Assembly (NCBI RefSeq): GCF_947488185.1
Contig: NZ_CANKYM010000001.1
Coordinates: forward strand, 1 to 64,000
From: an uncultured Roseobacter sp.
GTDB taxonomy: Bacteria > Pseudomonadota > Alphaproteobacteria > Rhodobacterales > Rhodobacteraceae
Length of the DNA: 64,000 nt
Direction of reading: 5' to 3'
In this document: positions 35,144 through 44,385 of the stretch, in pieces
Position numbering within the stretch: the stretch's first letter is position 1
Layout of the letters: every line of letters starts with the position of its first letter
The notes under the pieces: model-generated
What the model saw: only the letters and a program-made list of their open reading frames with translations
What the model was told of the DNA's origin: nothing
Databases searched by the model: none
Translations under genes and position numbers: made by a program

Positions 35144-35599
35144 ATGCGTAAGTTTCTTGTCGTGCTGGACGACAGCCGCGAATGCCTGAACGCCATGCGA
35201 TTTGCGGCGATGCGGGCGGCCAATACCGGCGGCGGGGTCGAAATCCTCTCGGTCATTCCGCCGGATGAATTCAACCACTGGATCGGCGTTGGTGCCGTGA
35301 TGCGTGAAGAAGCGCGCGAGCGGATCGAAGTGCATTACGAGGTTTTCGCCAAATGGATGCGGGACCGGCAGGGCATTGATCCTGAACTGGTAATCCGCGA
35401 AGGCCCACCCGTGGATGAGATATTGTCGCAGATTCACGAAGACCCGGAAATCGGCGTGCTGGTGCTGGGCGCCGGGACGGACAAGAAGGGCCCAGGCCCG
35501 CTGGTCACGCAACTCACAAAAAGTGCGGGAACGCTGCCCATTCCGATCACAATTGTGCCCGGCGACCTGAGCAAGGAAAAGCTTGAGGCGATTACCTGA
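35144..35599 (+). CDS. Universal stress protein family protein
   Basis: A 151-residue UspA-like protein starting MRKFLVVLDDSRECLNAMRFAAMRAA. The nucleotide-binding end shows G-V-L-V-L-G-A-G-T-D followed later by ITIVPGDL. The canonical G-x-x-G-x-(9)-G-S/T of ATP-binding members is only loosely kept. I chose the ATG at 35144 (GGGGGA upstream); the longer in-frame reading overlaps the BLUF gene and is not protein-like. It is divergent from the BLUF gene. Confidence 0.85.
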   Translation: MRKFLVVLDDSRECLNAMRFAAMRAANTGGGVEILSVIPPDEFNHWIGVGAVMREEARERIEVHYEVFAKWMRDRQGIDPELVIREGPPVDEILSQIHEDPEIGVLVLGAGTDKKGPGPLVTQLTKSAGTLPIPITIVPGDLSKEKLEAIT

Positions 35600-35704
35600 G
35601 CGTTTTCATTAATGTGCCGTGGCTCTGCCTAGATTAGAATGATTCCAAACCTTGACTTAACGGGGCGCGACCCGCATATCTGAGGCATCATCAGGAGAAA
35701 ATCC

Positions 35705-36268
35705 ATGTTCATCCAGACAGAATCGACACCGAACCCCGCCACCCTGAAATTCCTGCCCGGTCAGACCGTGCTGGAGATGGGCACGGCTGATTTCCCGACC
35801 GCTGAAACGGCGGATAAATCGCCGCTGGCCACGCGTGTTTTTAGGGTTGAAGGGGTCACCGGCGTCTTCTTCGGGACCGACTTTGTCACCGTAACCAAAA
35901 GCGACGCAGTCGACTGGGATCACATCAAGCCCGCCCTTCTGGGCGCGATCATGGAACATTTCCAATCCGGGCAGCCGGTCATGGCCGGGGATCACACACC
36001 GGCCTCCGGCCATGCGGAACACACCGGGGAAGATGGCCCGATCGTCAACCAGATCAAGGAGTTGCTGGACAGTCGCGTACGGCCTGCCGTGGCGCAGGAC
36101 GGGGGCGACATCACCTTCCACGGCTTTGACCGCGGCGTTGTCTACCTGCACATGCAGGGTGCCTGCGCCGGATGCCCCTCTTCCACGCTGACGCTGAAGA
36201 TGGGGATCGAGAACCTGCTGCGGCACTACATACCCGAAGTCACCGAAGTGCGCCCGGTCGCCACGTAA
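35705..36268 (+). CDS. nfuA: NfuA/Nfu-type Fe-S scaffold protein
   Basis: A 187-residue protein with the N-terminal Nfu domain (MFIQTESTPNPATLKFLPG) and the C-terminal NifU-like domain carrying C-A-G-C-P-S-S, whose two cysteines assemble a 4Fe-4S cluster at the dimer interface. It delivers Fe-S clusters to target enzymes. AGGAG precedes the ATG. It starts a compact group with the GFA-type protein, tsaB and rimI. Confidence 0.95.
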   Translation: MFIQTESTPNPATLKFLPGQTVLEMGTADFPTAETADKSPLATRVFRVEGVTGVFFGTDFVTVTKSDAVDWDHIKPALLGAIMEHFQSGQPVMAGDHTPASGHAEHTGEDGPIVNQIKELLDSRVRPAVAQDGGDITFHGFDRGVVYLHMQGACAGCPSSTLTLKMGIENLLRHYIPEVTEVRPVAT

Positions 36269-36275
36269 GCAGATC

Positions 36276-36710
36276 ATGGACAAGACCCCACCGATCACCG
36301 GTCGGTGTTACTGCGGCAAGACCCGGTTTTCGGTTTCTGCCCTGCCGTCCGTCGTTTCTTACTGCCATTGCTCGGACTGTCGGCGCGTCTCCGGCGCGCC
36401 GGTGGCGGCTTTTGCAGCCTTCGAAGAGGGCACAGTGCAATACACCCCCGATCCCGGCGCGCCTGTGTCGCACATTGACGGCGTAGAACGCTGGTTTTGC
36501 GATGCCTGTGGCTCGCCGCTTGGCGCGCGGTATGACTACCTGCCGGGACAGATTTATGTGCCGCTTGGCCTCATTAATCAGGCTGCAGAGCTGCCACCCA
36601 GCCTGCACTCCCATGCTGCGTCCGGATTGCCGTGGTTGCACATCCAGGACGAGCTTCCTCGAAATGAAACAAGCGCCCGCGATGCGCTACGCCTCGGATC
36701 AGAGCAGTAA
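36276..36710 (+). CDS. GFA-family (glutathione-dependent formaldehyde-activating enzyme-like) protein
   Basis: A 144-residue protein with the zinc-binding pattern of the GFA family: C-Y-C-G-K, then Y-C-H-C-S-D-C-R-R, and F-C-D-A-C-G-S-P-L. Only some members act on S-hydroxymethylglutathione; most have unknown roles. It begins 7 bases after nfuA and its stop overlaps the tsaB start (TAATG), so it is part of the operon. A role in formaldehyde detoxification would fit the methanol oxidation island, but this is speculative. Confidence 0.85.
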   Translation: MDKTPPITGRCYCGKTRFSVSALPSVVSYCHCSDCRRVSGAPVAAFAAFEEGTVQYTPDPGAPVSHIDGVERWFCDACGSPLGARYDYLPGQIYVPLGLINQAAELPPSLHSHAASGLPWLHIQDELPRNETSARDALRLGSEQ

Positions 36711-37327
36711 TGACCGAACACGCGCCCGTAACCGTGCTGGCCTTCGACACCGCCGCGCCATATTGCGCGGCGGCCGTGTTATCGGACGGGCAGCTTGTGG
36801 CGCAGGCGGAAGAACCCATGCAGAAAGGGCAGGCCGAACGGCTGATGTCTCTCTGCGACGATCTGCTGACATCTGCGGATTTGTCTTTTGACGCGCTGAC
36901 GGCAATCGGCGTGGGCATCGGCCCGGGAAACTTCACCGGCATTCGAATTTCCGTCGCAGCGGCGCGCGGGCTGGCCTTGGGGCTGGGCGTCCCGGCTGTT
37001 GGCGTGTCCAGCTTCGAAGCACTGCGATATGGCCACGATGGACCCTGCGCCACCGCCATCACTGCACGCCGCGAACAGCTTTACTATCAGCGCTTTGACG
37101 GGACTGACGCAGAAGCGCCGATCCTGGTGCCCGTGCAGGCCCTGCCCGAGCATGCAGGGCCGCTCTTTGGAGCGACGGGACGTGCGCCCACCTTTCCCAT
37201 TGCCGAAGCAATCGCGCGCCTGGCAGCGGATCGGTACAAAACGACGACCGAGCGTCCGGCCCCACTCTACCTGCGCCCTGCGGATGCAGCGCCTGCGCGC
37301 GACGCGCCCCCCGTCATCCTGCCATGA
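36710..37327 (+). CDS. tsaB: tRNA threonylcarbamoyladenosine biosynthesis protein TsaB
   Basis: A 205-residue protein of the ASKHA fold. It starts with a nucleotide-binding-like motif L-A-F-D-T-A-A-P-Y and has the signature G-V-G-I-G-P-G-N-F-T-G-I-R-I. TsaB partners TsaD in making the t6A modification at position 37 of ANN-decoding tRNAs. The rimI gene follows with an ATGA overlap, a common bacterial arrangement. Confidence 0.94.
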   Translation: MTEHAPVTVLAFDTAAPYCAAAVLSDGQLVAQAEEPMQKGQAERLMSLCDDLLTSADLSFDALTAIGVGIGPGNFTGIRISVAAARGLALGLGVPAVGVSSFEALRYGHDGPCATAITARREQLYYQRFDGTDAEAPILVPVQALPEHAGPLFGATGRAPTFPIAEAIARLAADRYKTTTERPAPLYLRPADAAPARDAPPVILP

Positions 37328-37761
37328 CACCGGCAGAGCTCGCCAGCCTGCATTGCGCCGCCTTCCGGTCGGAAAGAAACTGGTCCGCAGATGGATTCGC
37401 AGCCCTGCTCCAGAGCCCACACGTCACCCTGATGGCCCGTCCGCAAGGGTTCGCCCTGATCCGTACTATCGCGGGAGAGGCGGAAATCCTAACCCTCGCC
37501 GTGCATCCAGACCATCATCGCCAAGGCATTGCCAGCCTGCTGATCTCCGACTGGATGGCAGAAACAACCGCGCAAAGGGCATTTCTTGAAGTGGCGGCAG
37601 ACAACAATGCGGCGCAAGGCCTTTACCGCAAGCATGGATTCGCACAAACGGGACGGCGACGCGACTACTATAAGCGATCTGATGGCACCATGGTGGATGC
37701 TGTGCTGATGACGGCGGCGTTGCCCTGCGGTCAGGGGGCTGAATCCCCCCGCACCCCCTGA
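37324..37761 (+). CDS. rimI: RimI-type GNAT N-acetyltransferase
   Basis: A 145-residue GNAT with the acetyl-CoA site H-P-D-H-H-R-Q-G-I-A-S-L-L and the F-L-E-V-A-A-D-N-N-A-A-Q-G-L-Y-R-K-H-G-F segment typical of RimI. RimI acetylates the N-terminus of ribosomal protein S18, though relatives modify other proteins. The gene follows tsaB with a 4-base overlap, which supports the name. Confidence 0.88.
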   Translation: MTPAELASLHCAAFRSERNWSADGFAALLQSPHVTLMARPQGFALIRTIAGEAEILTLAVHPDHHRQGIASLLISDWMAETTAQRAFLEVAADNNAAQGLYRKHGFAQTGRRRDYYKRSDGTMVDAVLMTAALPCGQGAESPRTP

Positions 37762-37894
37762 AAAACCGGTTGACCCTGCCCGTCAGCTAGGCCCTAATTT
37801 GCACAGGAACAGATAAACTCTGCTCATACCGGGCGGCTTGGGGCTATGATCGGCCCGCCGGACGCTCCAAAATCACAAACTGGGAGACCCCTGA

Positions 37895-38890
37895 ATGACT
37901 CTTATGCACAAATTCCTCGGCGCAACGGCTGCACTGGCTTTGTCCGCTGGTGCCGCCCTCGCCGAACCCGCGCTGATCTTCGATCTTGGCGGCAAGTTCG
38001 ACAAATCCTTTAACGAAGCGGCGTTCAACGGGGCCACACGCTGGGCCGAAGAGACCGGCAACTCCTTCCGTGACATCGAACTGCAGTCCGAAGCGCAGCG
38101 CGAGCAGGCCCTGCGCCGCTTTGCCGAATCCGGCGCCAACCCGATTGTCATGACCGGTTTTGCCTTCGGCGATGCGCTGGGTCAGGTGGCCAGCGACTAT
38201 CCCGACACGGATTTCGTGATCATCGACATGGTGGTGGATGCGCCCAACGTCCGTTCCGTGGTCTTCAACGAGCATGAAGGCTCCTACCTCGTCGGGATGC
38301 TGGCCGCCAAAGCCTCGCAATCCGGCACGGTCGGTTTCATCGGCGGCATGGACATCCCGCTGATCCGCAAATTTGCCTGTGGCTACGCGCAGGGTGTCAA
38401 AGCCGTCAATCCCGACGCCACGGTGATCGCCAACATGACAGGCACGACGCCTGCCGCCTGGAATGACCCGGTGAAGGGCTCCGAGTTGACAAAGGCACAG
38501 ATCAGCCAGGGCGCTGACGTGGTCTATGCCGCGGCGGGCGGCACCGGTGTCGGTGTGCTGCAAACGGCGGCGGATGAGGATATCCTCTCCATCGGTGTGG
38601 ACAGCAACCAGAACCACCTGCACCCGGGCAAAGTGCTGACCTCCATGCTCAAGCGCGTCGACAACGCCGTCTTTGACGCGATGTCCGACGGTCCGGGCAT
38701 GGAAAAAGGCTTTAACATCATGGGGCTTGCCAATGGTGGCGTCGGCTATGCCATGGATGAAAACAACGCCGACCTGGTGAGCGCGGACATGCAGGCGGCG
38801 GTTGATGCTGCCGCCGACAAGATCGCCTCCGGTGATCTGGCCGTGCATGACTACACATCGGACGACAGCTGCCCGGCTCTGAGCTTTTAA
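37895..38890 (+). CDS. BMP-family nucleoside-type ABC transporter substrate-binding protein
   Basis: A 331-residue periplasmic protein with a signal peptide (cleavage near AALAE). Family segments are IFDLGGKFDKSFNEAAFNG, V-I-I-D-M-V-V-D, G-S-Y-L-V-G-M-L-A-A and F-I-G-G-M-D-I-P-L-I-R. Relatives bind purine nucleosides or, in some cases, nucleobases or autoinducers. GGGAG precedes the ATG. It is the first gene of a four-gene importer operon with ATPase and two permeases; it is followed 3 bases later by the ATPase gene. In this clade such operons often accompany purine metabolism genes, but none adjoins here. Confidence 0.9.
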   Translation: MTLMHKFLGATAALALSAGAALAEPALIFDLGGKFDKSFNEAAFNGATRWAEETGNSFRDIELQSEAQREQALRRFAESGANPIVMTGFAFGDALGQVASDYPDTDFVIIDMVVDAPNVRSVVFNEHEGSYLVGMLAAKASQSGTVGFIGGMDIPLIRKFACGYAQGVKAVNPDATVIANMTGTTPAAWNDPVKGSELTKAQISQGADVVYAAAGGTGVGVLQTAADEDILSIGVDSNQNHLHPGKVLTSMLKRVDNAVFDAMSDGPGMEKGFNIMGLANGGVGYAMDENNADLVSADMQAAVDAAADKIASGDLAVHDYTSDDSCPALSF

Positions 38891-38893
38891 AGC

Positions 38894-40447
38894 ATGAGCG
38901 GCAGCGATACGTCGGGGCGGCAGGAAACTGCCGCCCCCGCCATCGAACTCCAGGGCATTTCAAAGGCTTTTGGACCGGTTCAGGCCAACAAGGACATTTC
39001 CATCCGGGTCATGCCCGGCACGATTCACGGCATCATTGGTGAGAACGGCGCAGGCAAATCGACCCTGATGTCGATCCTTTATGGCTTTTACAAAGCCGAT
39101 AAGGGTGAGATTTTCATCGCCGGGAAGAAAACCGACATTCCCGACAGCCAGGCGGCGATTGCCGCGGGCATCGGCATGGTCTTCCAGCACTTCAAGCTGG
39201 TTGAGAATTTTACGGTGCTCGAGAATATCATTCTCGGGGCCGAAGACGGTGGGCTGCTGACCCCCTCGCTCGCCAAGGCGCGCAAGACGCTGCTGGAGCT
39301 GGAGCATGAATACGGGCTCAACGTCGACCCCGACGCGGTGATCGAAGAGCTGGGTGTCGGCATGCAGCAGCGTGTCGAAATCCTCAAAGCGCTCTACCGG
39401 CAGGCCGATATCCTGATCCTCGATGAGCCCACGGGCGTGCTGACCCCGGCGGAGGCCGACCAGCTGTTCCGCATCCTCGACCGGCTGCGCGAAGAGGGCA
39501 AAACCATCATCCTGATCACCCACAAGCTGCGCGAGATCATGGAAGCCACCGATACCGTGAGCGTGATGCGGCGGGGCGAGATGACGGCAACGGTCAAGAC
39601 CAAAGACACCTCACCGGCGGAGCTAGCCGAGCTGATGGTGGGGCGCAAGGTCCTGCTGCGTGTTGATAAAAAGCCCGCCGTCCCTGGCGATGTTGTTCTG
39701 GATATCAAAGATTTGCACGTGGTTGACGACAAGGGTGTCGAGCGGCTCAAGGGGATTGACCTGCAGGTGCGCGCCGGGGAGATCGTCGGGATTGCCGGTG
39801 TGGCGGGGAACGGTCAGTCCGAATTGCTCGAAGTGCTTGGTGGCTATGCCGATGCCACCGGCGAGATCCGTGTGAACGGTCAGCCCCTCGATCTGTCCGG
39901 CAAGCATTCTGACGGACGCTCGCGCCGGGCGCGGGGCATCGCCCATGTCCCAGAAGACCGGCAGCGCGAAGGCCTGATCATGGATTTCTCCGCCTGGGAG
40001 AACACCGCCTTTGGCTATCACCGCGATCAGGATTACCAATCGGGCGTCTTGCTGAACAACGCGGCCATTCGCGCGGATACCGAAGCCAAGATGGAGCGGT
40101 TCGATGTCCGCCCGCCAAACCCGGGCCTGGCCGCCAAGAACTTCTCCGGCGGGAACCAGCAGAAGATTGTGCTGGCACGCGAGATCGAGCGCAACCCCGA
40201 TCTGCTGCTGGTCGGCCAACCCACACGCGGCGTCGACATCGGGGCAATCGAATTCATTCACCAGCAGATCGTGGCCCTGCGCGACAAGGGCAAGGCCGTG
40301 CTTCTGGTCTCGGTCGAGCTTGAAGAAATCCTCGCGCTGGCAGACCGGGTCGCGGTGATGTTCGACGGGCACATCATGGGTGAACGGATGTCAGCCGAGA
40401 CGGACGAAAAAGAACTGGGGCTGCTGATGGCCGGTGTGGGGAACTAA
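38894..40447 (+). CDS. ABC transporter ATPase, nucleoside type (two ABC domains)
   Basis: A 517-residue protein with two ATP-binding halves. The first has Walker A GENGAGKST and Walker B ILILDEPTGVL. The second has a degenerate Walker A (G-V-A-G-N-G-Q-S-E), the signature F-S-G-G-N-Q-Q-K and Q-P-T-R-G-V-D-I-G. This layout is that of the sugar/nucleoside importer ATPases (MglA/RbsA-like, YufO group). It lies between the binding protein and the two permeases. Confidence 0.93.
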   Translation: MSGSDTSGRQETAAPAIELQGISKAFGPVQANKDISIRVMPGTIHGIIGENGAGKSTLMSILYGFYKADKGEIFIAGKKTDIPDSQAAIAAGIGMVFQHFKLVENFTVLENIILGAEDGGLLTPSLAKARKTLLELEHEYGLNVDPDAVIEELGVGMQQRVEILKALYRQADILILDEPTGVLTPAEADQLFRILDRLREEGKTIILITHKLREIMEATDTVSVMRRGEMTATVKTKDTSPAELAELMVGRKVLLRVDKKPAVPGDVVLDIKDLHVVDDKGVERLKGIDLQVRAGEIVGIAGVAGNGQSELLEVLGGYADATGEIRVNGQPLDLSGKHSDGRSRRARGIAHVPEDRQREGLIMDFSAWENTAFGYHRDQDYQSGVLLNNAAIRADTEAKMERFDVRPPNPGLAAKNFSGGNQQKIVLAREIERNPDLLLVGQPTRGVDIGAIEFIHQQIVALRDKGKAVLLVSVELEEILALADRVAVMFDGHIMGERMSAETDEKELGLLMAGVGN

Positions 40448-40450
40448 AGC

Positions 40451-41545
40451 ATGGAAGTGATGCCAAAATGGGCCGAGGTCACCCTCGTGCCGCTCATCTC
40501 GCTGCTGCTGGCCGCGATCCTGTCGGCGCTGGTGATCCTTGCCATTGGGGAAGACCCGATTGCGGCGGTGAACCTGATGGTCACGGGTGCTTTGGGCAGC
40601 ACCTATGGCTGGGGTTACACGCTTTATTACGCGACCAACTTCCTCTTTACGGGCCTCGCCGTCTCCGTGGCCTTTCATGCGGGTCTTTTCAACATTGGCG
40701 GCGAAGGACAGGCCATGCTCGGCGGGCTGGGCGTCGCCCTGGCCTGCCTGCTGATCCCCTGGCCGCATTGGACGCTGGCCCTGCTGGGCGCTGCAGGTGC
40801 TGCGGCGCTGTTCGGGGCGGCGTGGGCCGCCATACCGGCGTTCCTGCAGGCCAAACGCGGCAGTCACATCGTGATCACCACGATCATGTTCAACTTCATC
40901 GGCGCGGCCGTGCTGAACTACGTGCTCGTGAACCTGATGCGCCCGGCAGGCAGCATGGACCCGGCCACCGCGCGCTTTCCGGAAACCACGCACCTGCCGA
41001 CCTTGCATGACATCCTCGCACCCATCGGTATCAACTTCTCCAAGTCCGCACCCGCAAACGTGACCTTTCTGATCGCGCTGCTCGCCTGTGTCCTCGTGTG
41101 GTTCCTGCTCTGGCGCACATGGTTGGGATACGAAATCCGCAGCTATGGCAAATCGGAGCCAGCGGCCAAATACGGCGGTATCTCTCCCACGGCCATCACC
41201 ATGATCGCCATGCTCATCTCCGGCGGTCTGGCGGGCCTCATGGCGATCAACAACGTGATGGGCGAGGCCGAACGACTGGTCCTGAACGCGGTCGAAGGCG
41301 CGGGCTTCATCGGTATCGCCGTGGCCCTGATGGGGCGCAGCCACCCGTTTGGCGTATTGCTGGCGGCCATCCTCTTTGGGTTCCTCTATCAGGGCGGGGC
41401 CGAACTCGCCCTCTGGACGTCGATTCCCCGTGAGTTGATCGTGGTCATTCAGGCCCTTGTGATCCTCTTTACCGGCGCGCTCGACAATATGGTGCGCATG
41501 CCGCTGGAACGGCTGTTCCTGATGATGCGGCGGAGGAATGCCTGA
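40451..41545 (+). CDS. Nucleoside-type ABC transporter permease 1
   Basis: A 364-residue membrane protein with about eight or more hydrophobic segments and the permease family motif F-N-I-G-G-E-G-Q-A-M-L-G-G-L. The A-A-K-Y-G-G-I segment after mid-protein fits the EAA-like loop. It starts 3 bases after the ATPase stop and its last codon overlaps the next start (TGATG). Confidence 0.92.
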   Translation: MEVMPKWAEVTLVPLISLLLAAILSALVILAIGEDPIAAVNLMVTGALGSTYGWGYTLYYATNFLFTGLAVSVAFHAGLFNIGGEGQAMLGGLGVALACLLIPWPHWTLALLGAAGAAALFGAAWAAIPAFLQAKRGSHIVITTIMFNFIGAAVLNYVLVNLMRPAGSMDPATARFPETTHLPTLHDILAPIGINFSKSAPANVTFLIALLACVLVWFLLWRTWLGYEIRSYGKSEPAAKYGGISPTAITMIAMLISGGLAGLMAINNVMGEAERLVLNAVEGAGFIGIAVALMGRSHPFGVLLAAILFGFLYQGGAELALWTSIPRELIVVIQALVILFTGALDNMVRMPLERLFLMMRRRNA

Positions 41546-42513
41546 TGGATTTCCTGACCCTCATCCAGCTGCTCGACAGCACCGTGCGTCTGGCCACCCC
41601 GCTGCTGCTGGCCTGTCTGGCCGGGCTATTCTCTGAACGGGCGGGCATTTTCGACATCGGCCTTGAGGGCAAGATGTTGGCGGCAGCCTTCTTCTCGGCG
41701 GCCATTGCCGCGCTCACCGGCTCGGTCTGGATCGGTCTGCTCGCAGGCATCACCGCGTCGATGTTGTTCAGCCTGCTGCACGGGCTGGCCTCCATCACCT
41801 TCCGCGGCAACCAGTTGATTTCCGGCGTCGCGATCAATTTCCTGGCCGCCGGGCTGACGGTGCTGATCGCGCAGGACTGGTTCAGCCAGGGCGGGCGTAC
41901 CCCCTCCCTCATGGGCGGCGCAAGGTTTGAACCCATCACCCTGCCTTTCGCCGAAGCCTTCGGGTCCGTGCCCTTTATCGGCCCGATCTATCAGGAACTG
42001 ATTTCGGGGCACTCGATCCTCGTCTATCTCGCTTTCGCCATGGTGCCGCTGACATGGTGGATCCTGTTTCGCACGCGTTTCGGCCTACGCCTGCGCGCCG
42101 TGGGTGAAAACCCTGCCGCGGTGGATACCGCAGGTGTCTCCGTTGTCGGGCTGCGCTATGCGGCTGTGATGATCTGCGGGGTACTCTGCGGCATCGCGGG
42201 CGCTTACCTTTCGACGGCCCTGCAGGCAGGGTTCGTCAAGGACATGTCGGCTGGTCGCGGTTTCATCGCGCTCGCCGCCCTGATCTTTGCCAAATGGCGC
42301 CCGTGGTACGCGCTTTATGCCACTCTGCTCTTTGGTCTTTTTGGCGCGCTGGAGACCCGGCCGGACGTGATCGAAGCGCTATTCGGCATCAAGGTACAGG
42401 GGGCCCTCTTGGGTGCGCTGCCCTACGTCATGACCGTGATCATTCTGGCCGGTTTCGTAGGTAAAGCGATCCCACCTCGCGCAGGAGGCGAACCCTACGT
42501 CAAAGAGCGCTGA
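41545..42513 (+). CDS. Nucleoside-type ABC transporter permease 2
   Basis: A 322-residue membrane protein with the paired motifs F-S-E-R-A-G-I-F-D-I-G-L-E-G-K-M-L and the loop R-A-V-G-E-N-P-A-A-V-D-T-A-G-V-S-V of permease subunits in this family. It overlaps the first permease by a base and is followed 6 bases later by a hairpin terminator, so it ends the operon. Confidence 0.92.
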   Translation: MDFLTLIQLLDSTVRLATPLLLACLAGLFSERAGIFDIGLEGKMLAAAFFSAAIAALTGSVWIGLLAGITASMLFSLLHGLASITFRGNQLISGVAINFLAAGLTVLIAQDWFSQGGRTPSLMGGARFEPITLPFAEAFGSVPFIGPIYQELISGHSILVYLAFAMVPLTWWILFRTRFGLRLRAVGENPAAVDTAGVSVVGLRYAAVMICGVLCGIAGAYLSTALQAGFVKDMSAGRGFIALAALIFAKWRPWYALYATLLFGLFGALETRPDVIEALFGIKVQGALLGALPYVMTVIILAGFVGKAIPPRAGGEPYVKER

Positions 42514-42518
42514 TCCCA

Positions 42519-42540
42519 TAAGGCCAGTTCGGCCTTTTAT
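42519..42540 (+). terminator. Rho-independent terminator of the nucleoside importer operon
   Basis: AAGGCC and GGCCTT arms (42520-42525 and 42531-42536) enclose a 5-base loop and are followed by TTAT. It begins right after the operon's last stop codon. Confidence 0.75.
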
Positions 42541-42609
42541 GTCAGTCCTGATTGCTGCAGGGCAGCAAGGGGCATTGATTTTGCACCCCCCTGTGCTCTA
42601 ACAGAGGAC

Positions 42610-43524
42610 ATGCAAATTTACCTTCCCATCGCCGAAGTTTCGGTCAACGCCTTTTTGTTGCTGGGCTTGGGTGGGATCGTGGGCATCCTGTCGGGCATGT
42701 TCGGTGTGGGCGGCGGGTTCCTGATGACACCGCTGCTTTTCATGATCGGCATCCCGCCCGCCGTGGCCGTGGCGACCGAAGCCAACCAGATTGTCGCCTC
42801 TTCCTTCTCCGGTGTGCTGGCGCATTTGAAGCGAAAGACAGTGGATCTCAGGATGGGCACCGTGCTGCTCATAGGCGGCCTTGTCGGTGCTGCGCTGGGG
42901 GTCGTCGTATTCAACTACCTCAAGGCGCAGGGCCAGGTCGATCTGCTGGTCAAGCTCTGCTATGTCGTCTTCCTTGGCGTGATCGGCGGGCTGATGTTCA
43001 TCGAAAGCCTGAACGCGATCCGCAAGACCAAATCCGGCAAGCCGCCGGCGCGCAAAAAACACAACTGGATCCACGGCCTGCCGTTCAAGATGCGGTTCCG
43101 GGTCTCCGGCCTCTACATCTCCGTGATCCCCCCGCTGCTGGTGGGCGTGGCCGTTGGTATTCTGGCGGCGATCATGGGTGTGGGTGGCGGCTTTATCATG
43201 GTGCCCGCCATGATCTACCTGCTCGGGATGCCGACAAAGGTTGTCGTGGGCACATCGCTTTTTCAGATCATTTTCGTGACCGGCTTTACCACGCTGCTGC
43301 ACGCCACGACGAACTTTACCGTGGACATCGTGCTGGCGGTGCTGCTTCTGGTGGGGGGGGTGATCGGCGCCCAGATCGGGACGCGCATCGGCGTCAAGAT
43401 GAAGGCCGAACAGCTGCGCATCCTTCTGGCCCTCATGGTGCTTGCAGTCTGTGGCAAGCTGGCCCTCGATCTGCTTTTGATGCCGTCGGAGCTCTACTCC
43501 GTCGGTGCGGCCACGGGGCATTGA
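42610..43524 (+). CDS. TauE/SafE-family permease
   Basis: A 304-residue membrane protein with eight or so hydrophobic segments. The duplicated glycine-rich motif occurs twice: G-I-L-S-G-M-F-G-V-G-G-G-F-L-M-T-P near the N-terminus and A-I-M-G-V-G-G-G-F-I-M-V-P in the second half. Family members export sulfite, sulfoacetate or other small anions. AGAGGA precedes the ATG. The overlapping downstream gene is a TIGR02186-like protein, so the pair is probably one functional unit; this partnership is common in the Rhodobacterales. Confidence 0.9.
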   Translation: MQIYLPIAEVSVNAFLLLGLGGIVGILSGMFGVGGGFLMTPLLFMIGIPPAVAVATEANQIVASSFSGVLAHLKRKTVDLRMGTVLLIGGLVGAALGVVVFNYLKAQGQVDLLVKLCYVVFLGVIGGLMFIESLNAIRKTKSGKPPARKKHNWIHGLPFKMRFRVSGLYISVIPPLLVGVAVGILAAIMGVGGGFIMVPAMIYLLGMPTKVVVGTSLFQIIFVTGFTTLLHATTNFTVDIVLAVLLLVGGVIGAQIGTRIGVKMKAEQLRILLALMVLAVCGKLALDLLLMPSELYSVGAATGH

Positions 43525-43529
43525 GCGTG

Positions 43530-44297
43530 ATGCCCCGTTTTCTGACCGGTCTCCTGACGCTTCTGCTGCTCTGCACAGGGCCGCTATGGGCCGAAGAAGT
43601 CGTCTTGGGCCTCAGCAAGGACAAGGTGTCGATCACCACGAGTTTTGACGGCTCCGACATCCTGATCTTCGGCGCCGTGAAGCGAGAGCAGGCCATTCCC
43701 GAAGGACCACCGATCGAGGTCATCGTGACCGTTGCAGGCCCGTCCACACCTCTGACCGTACGGCGCAAAGCCAAACGCCTGGGGATCTGGGTGAATACGG
43801 ATGCCGTCGAAGTGGATCGGGCGCCCAGCTTCTACGCCGTGCAGACCAGCGGCCCGTTGCGCGAGGTGCTCAAAGATGTAGAGGATCTGCGTCACAAAAT
43901 ATCCGTGCCGCGCGCCATCCGCTCGGTTGGTGCGCCCTCGAACATCAGCGATGCCGAAAGCTTCACCGAGGCACTCATCCGCATCCGCAGCCGATCAGAT
44001 CTCTACCAACTGCGTGAGGACGCGGTTACCGTCAGCGAACAGACATTGTTTCGCACGGCTGTCCGCCTGCCGGCTGCACTGACCGAGGGCGATTACGTCA
44101 CGCGCATTTTCCTGACGCGCGATGGTCAGGTGATCTCCAGCTATGACACGACCATCGACGTGCAGAAGGTTGGTTTGGAACGCTGGCTCTTTGAGTTGTC
44201 GCGGGGGCAACCATTGCTTTACGGGATCATGTCCATCGCCATCGCTATTGCCGCAGGCTGGGCTGCTTCCGCAGTCTTCAGGATGTTCCGCGCCTGA
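43530..44297 (+). CDS. TIGR02186-like transmembrane protein
   Basis: A 255-residue protein with a signal peptide (PLWAEEV), an Ig-like beta-rich periplasmic part (GLSKDKVSITTSFDGSDILIFGA), and a C-terminal membrane helix (IMSIAIAIAAGWAASAVF). Alphaproteobacterial proteins with this layout are annotated TIGR02186. The function is unknown. It lies 5 bases after the TauE/SafE stop, or overlaps it if the GTG/TTG starts are used, which makes it a likely accessory of the permease. A long inverted repeat follows the stop. Confidence 0.85.
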   Translation: MPRFLTGLLTLLLLCTGPLWAEEVVLGLSKDKVSITTSFDGSDILIFGAVKREQAIPEGPPIEVIVTVAGPSTPLTVRRKAKRLGIWVNTDAVEVDRAPSFYAVQTSGPLREVLKDVEDLRHKISVPRAIRSVGAPSNISDAESFTEALIRIRSRSDLYQLREDAVTVSEQTLFRTAVRLPAALTEGDYVTRIFLTRDGQVISSYDTTIDVQKVGLERWLFELSRGQPLLYGIMSIAIAIAAGWAASAVFRMFRA

Positions 44298-44300
44298 GTT

Positions 44301-44383
44301 CCAAAGGTGGCCTGAAGCCCACCCTACCTGCTGGGTCCACCCGCTGTTTCCGGCAGGTAAGGTGGGCTTCAGGCCACCTTTGG
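44301..44383. repeat. Long inverted repeat between convergent genes (copy 2)
   Basis: Two 31-base arms (44301-44331 and 44353-44383), separated by 21 bases, are complementary at all but one position. The arms share the G-G-T-G-G-C-C-T-G-A-A-G-C-C-C-A-C and T-A-C-C-T-G-C segments with the element at 27893-27975, and the loop is of similar size. It begins 4 bases after the TIGR02186 stop and lies 2 bases from the end of the SDR gene. A bidirectional terminator or dispersed palindromic repeat is likely. Confidence 0.85.
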
Positions 44384-44385
44384 TG

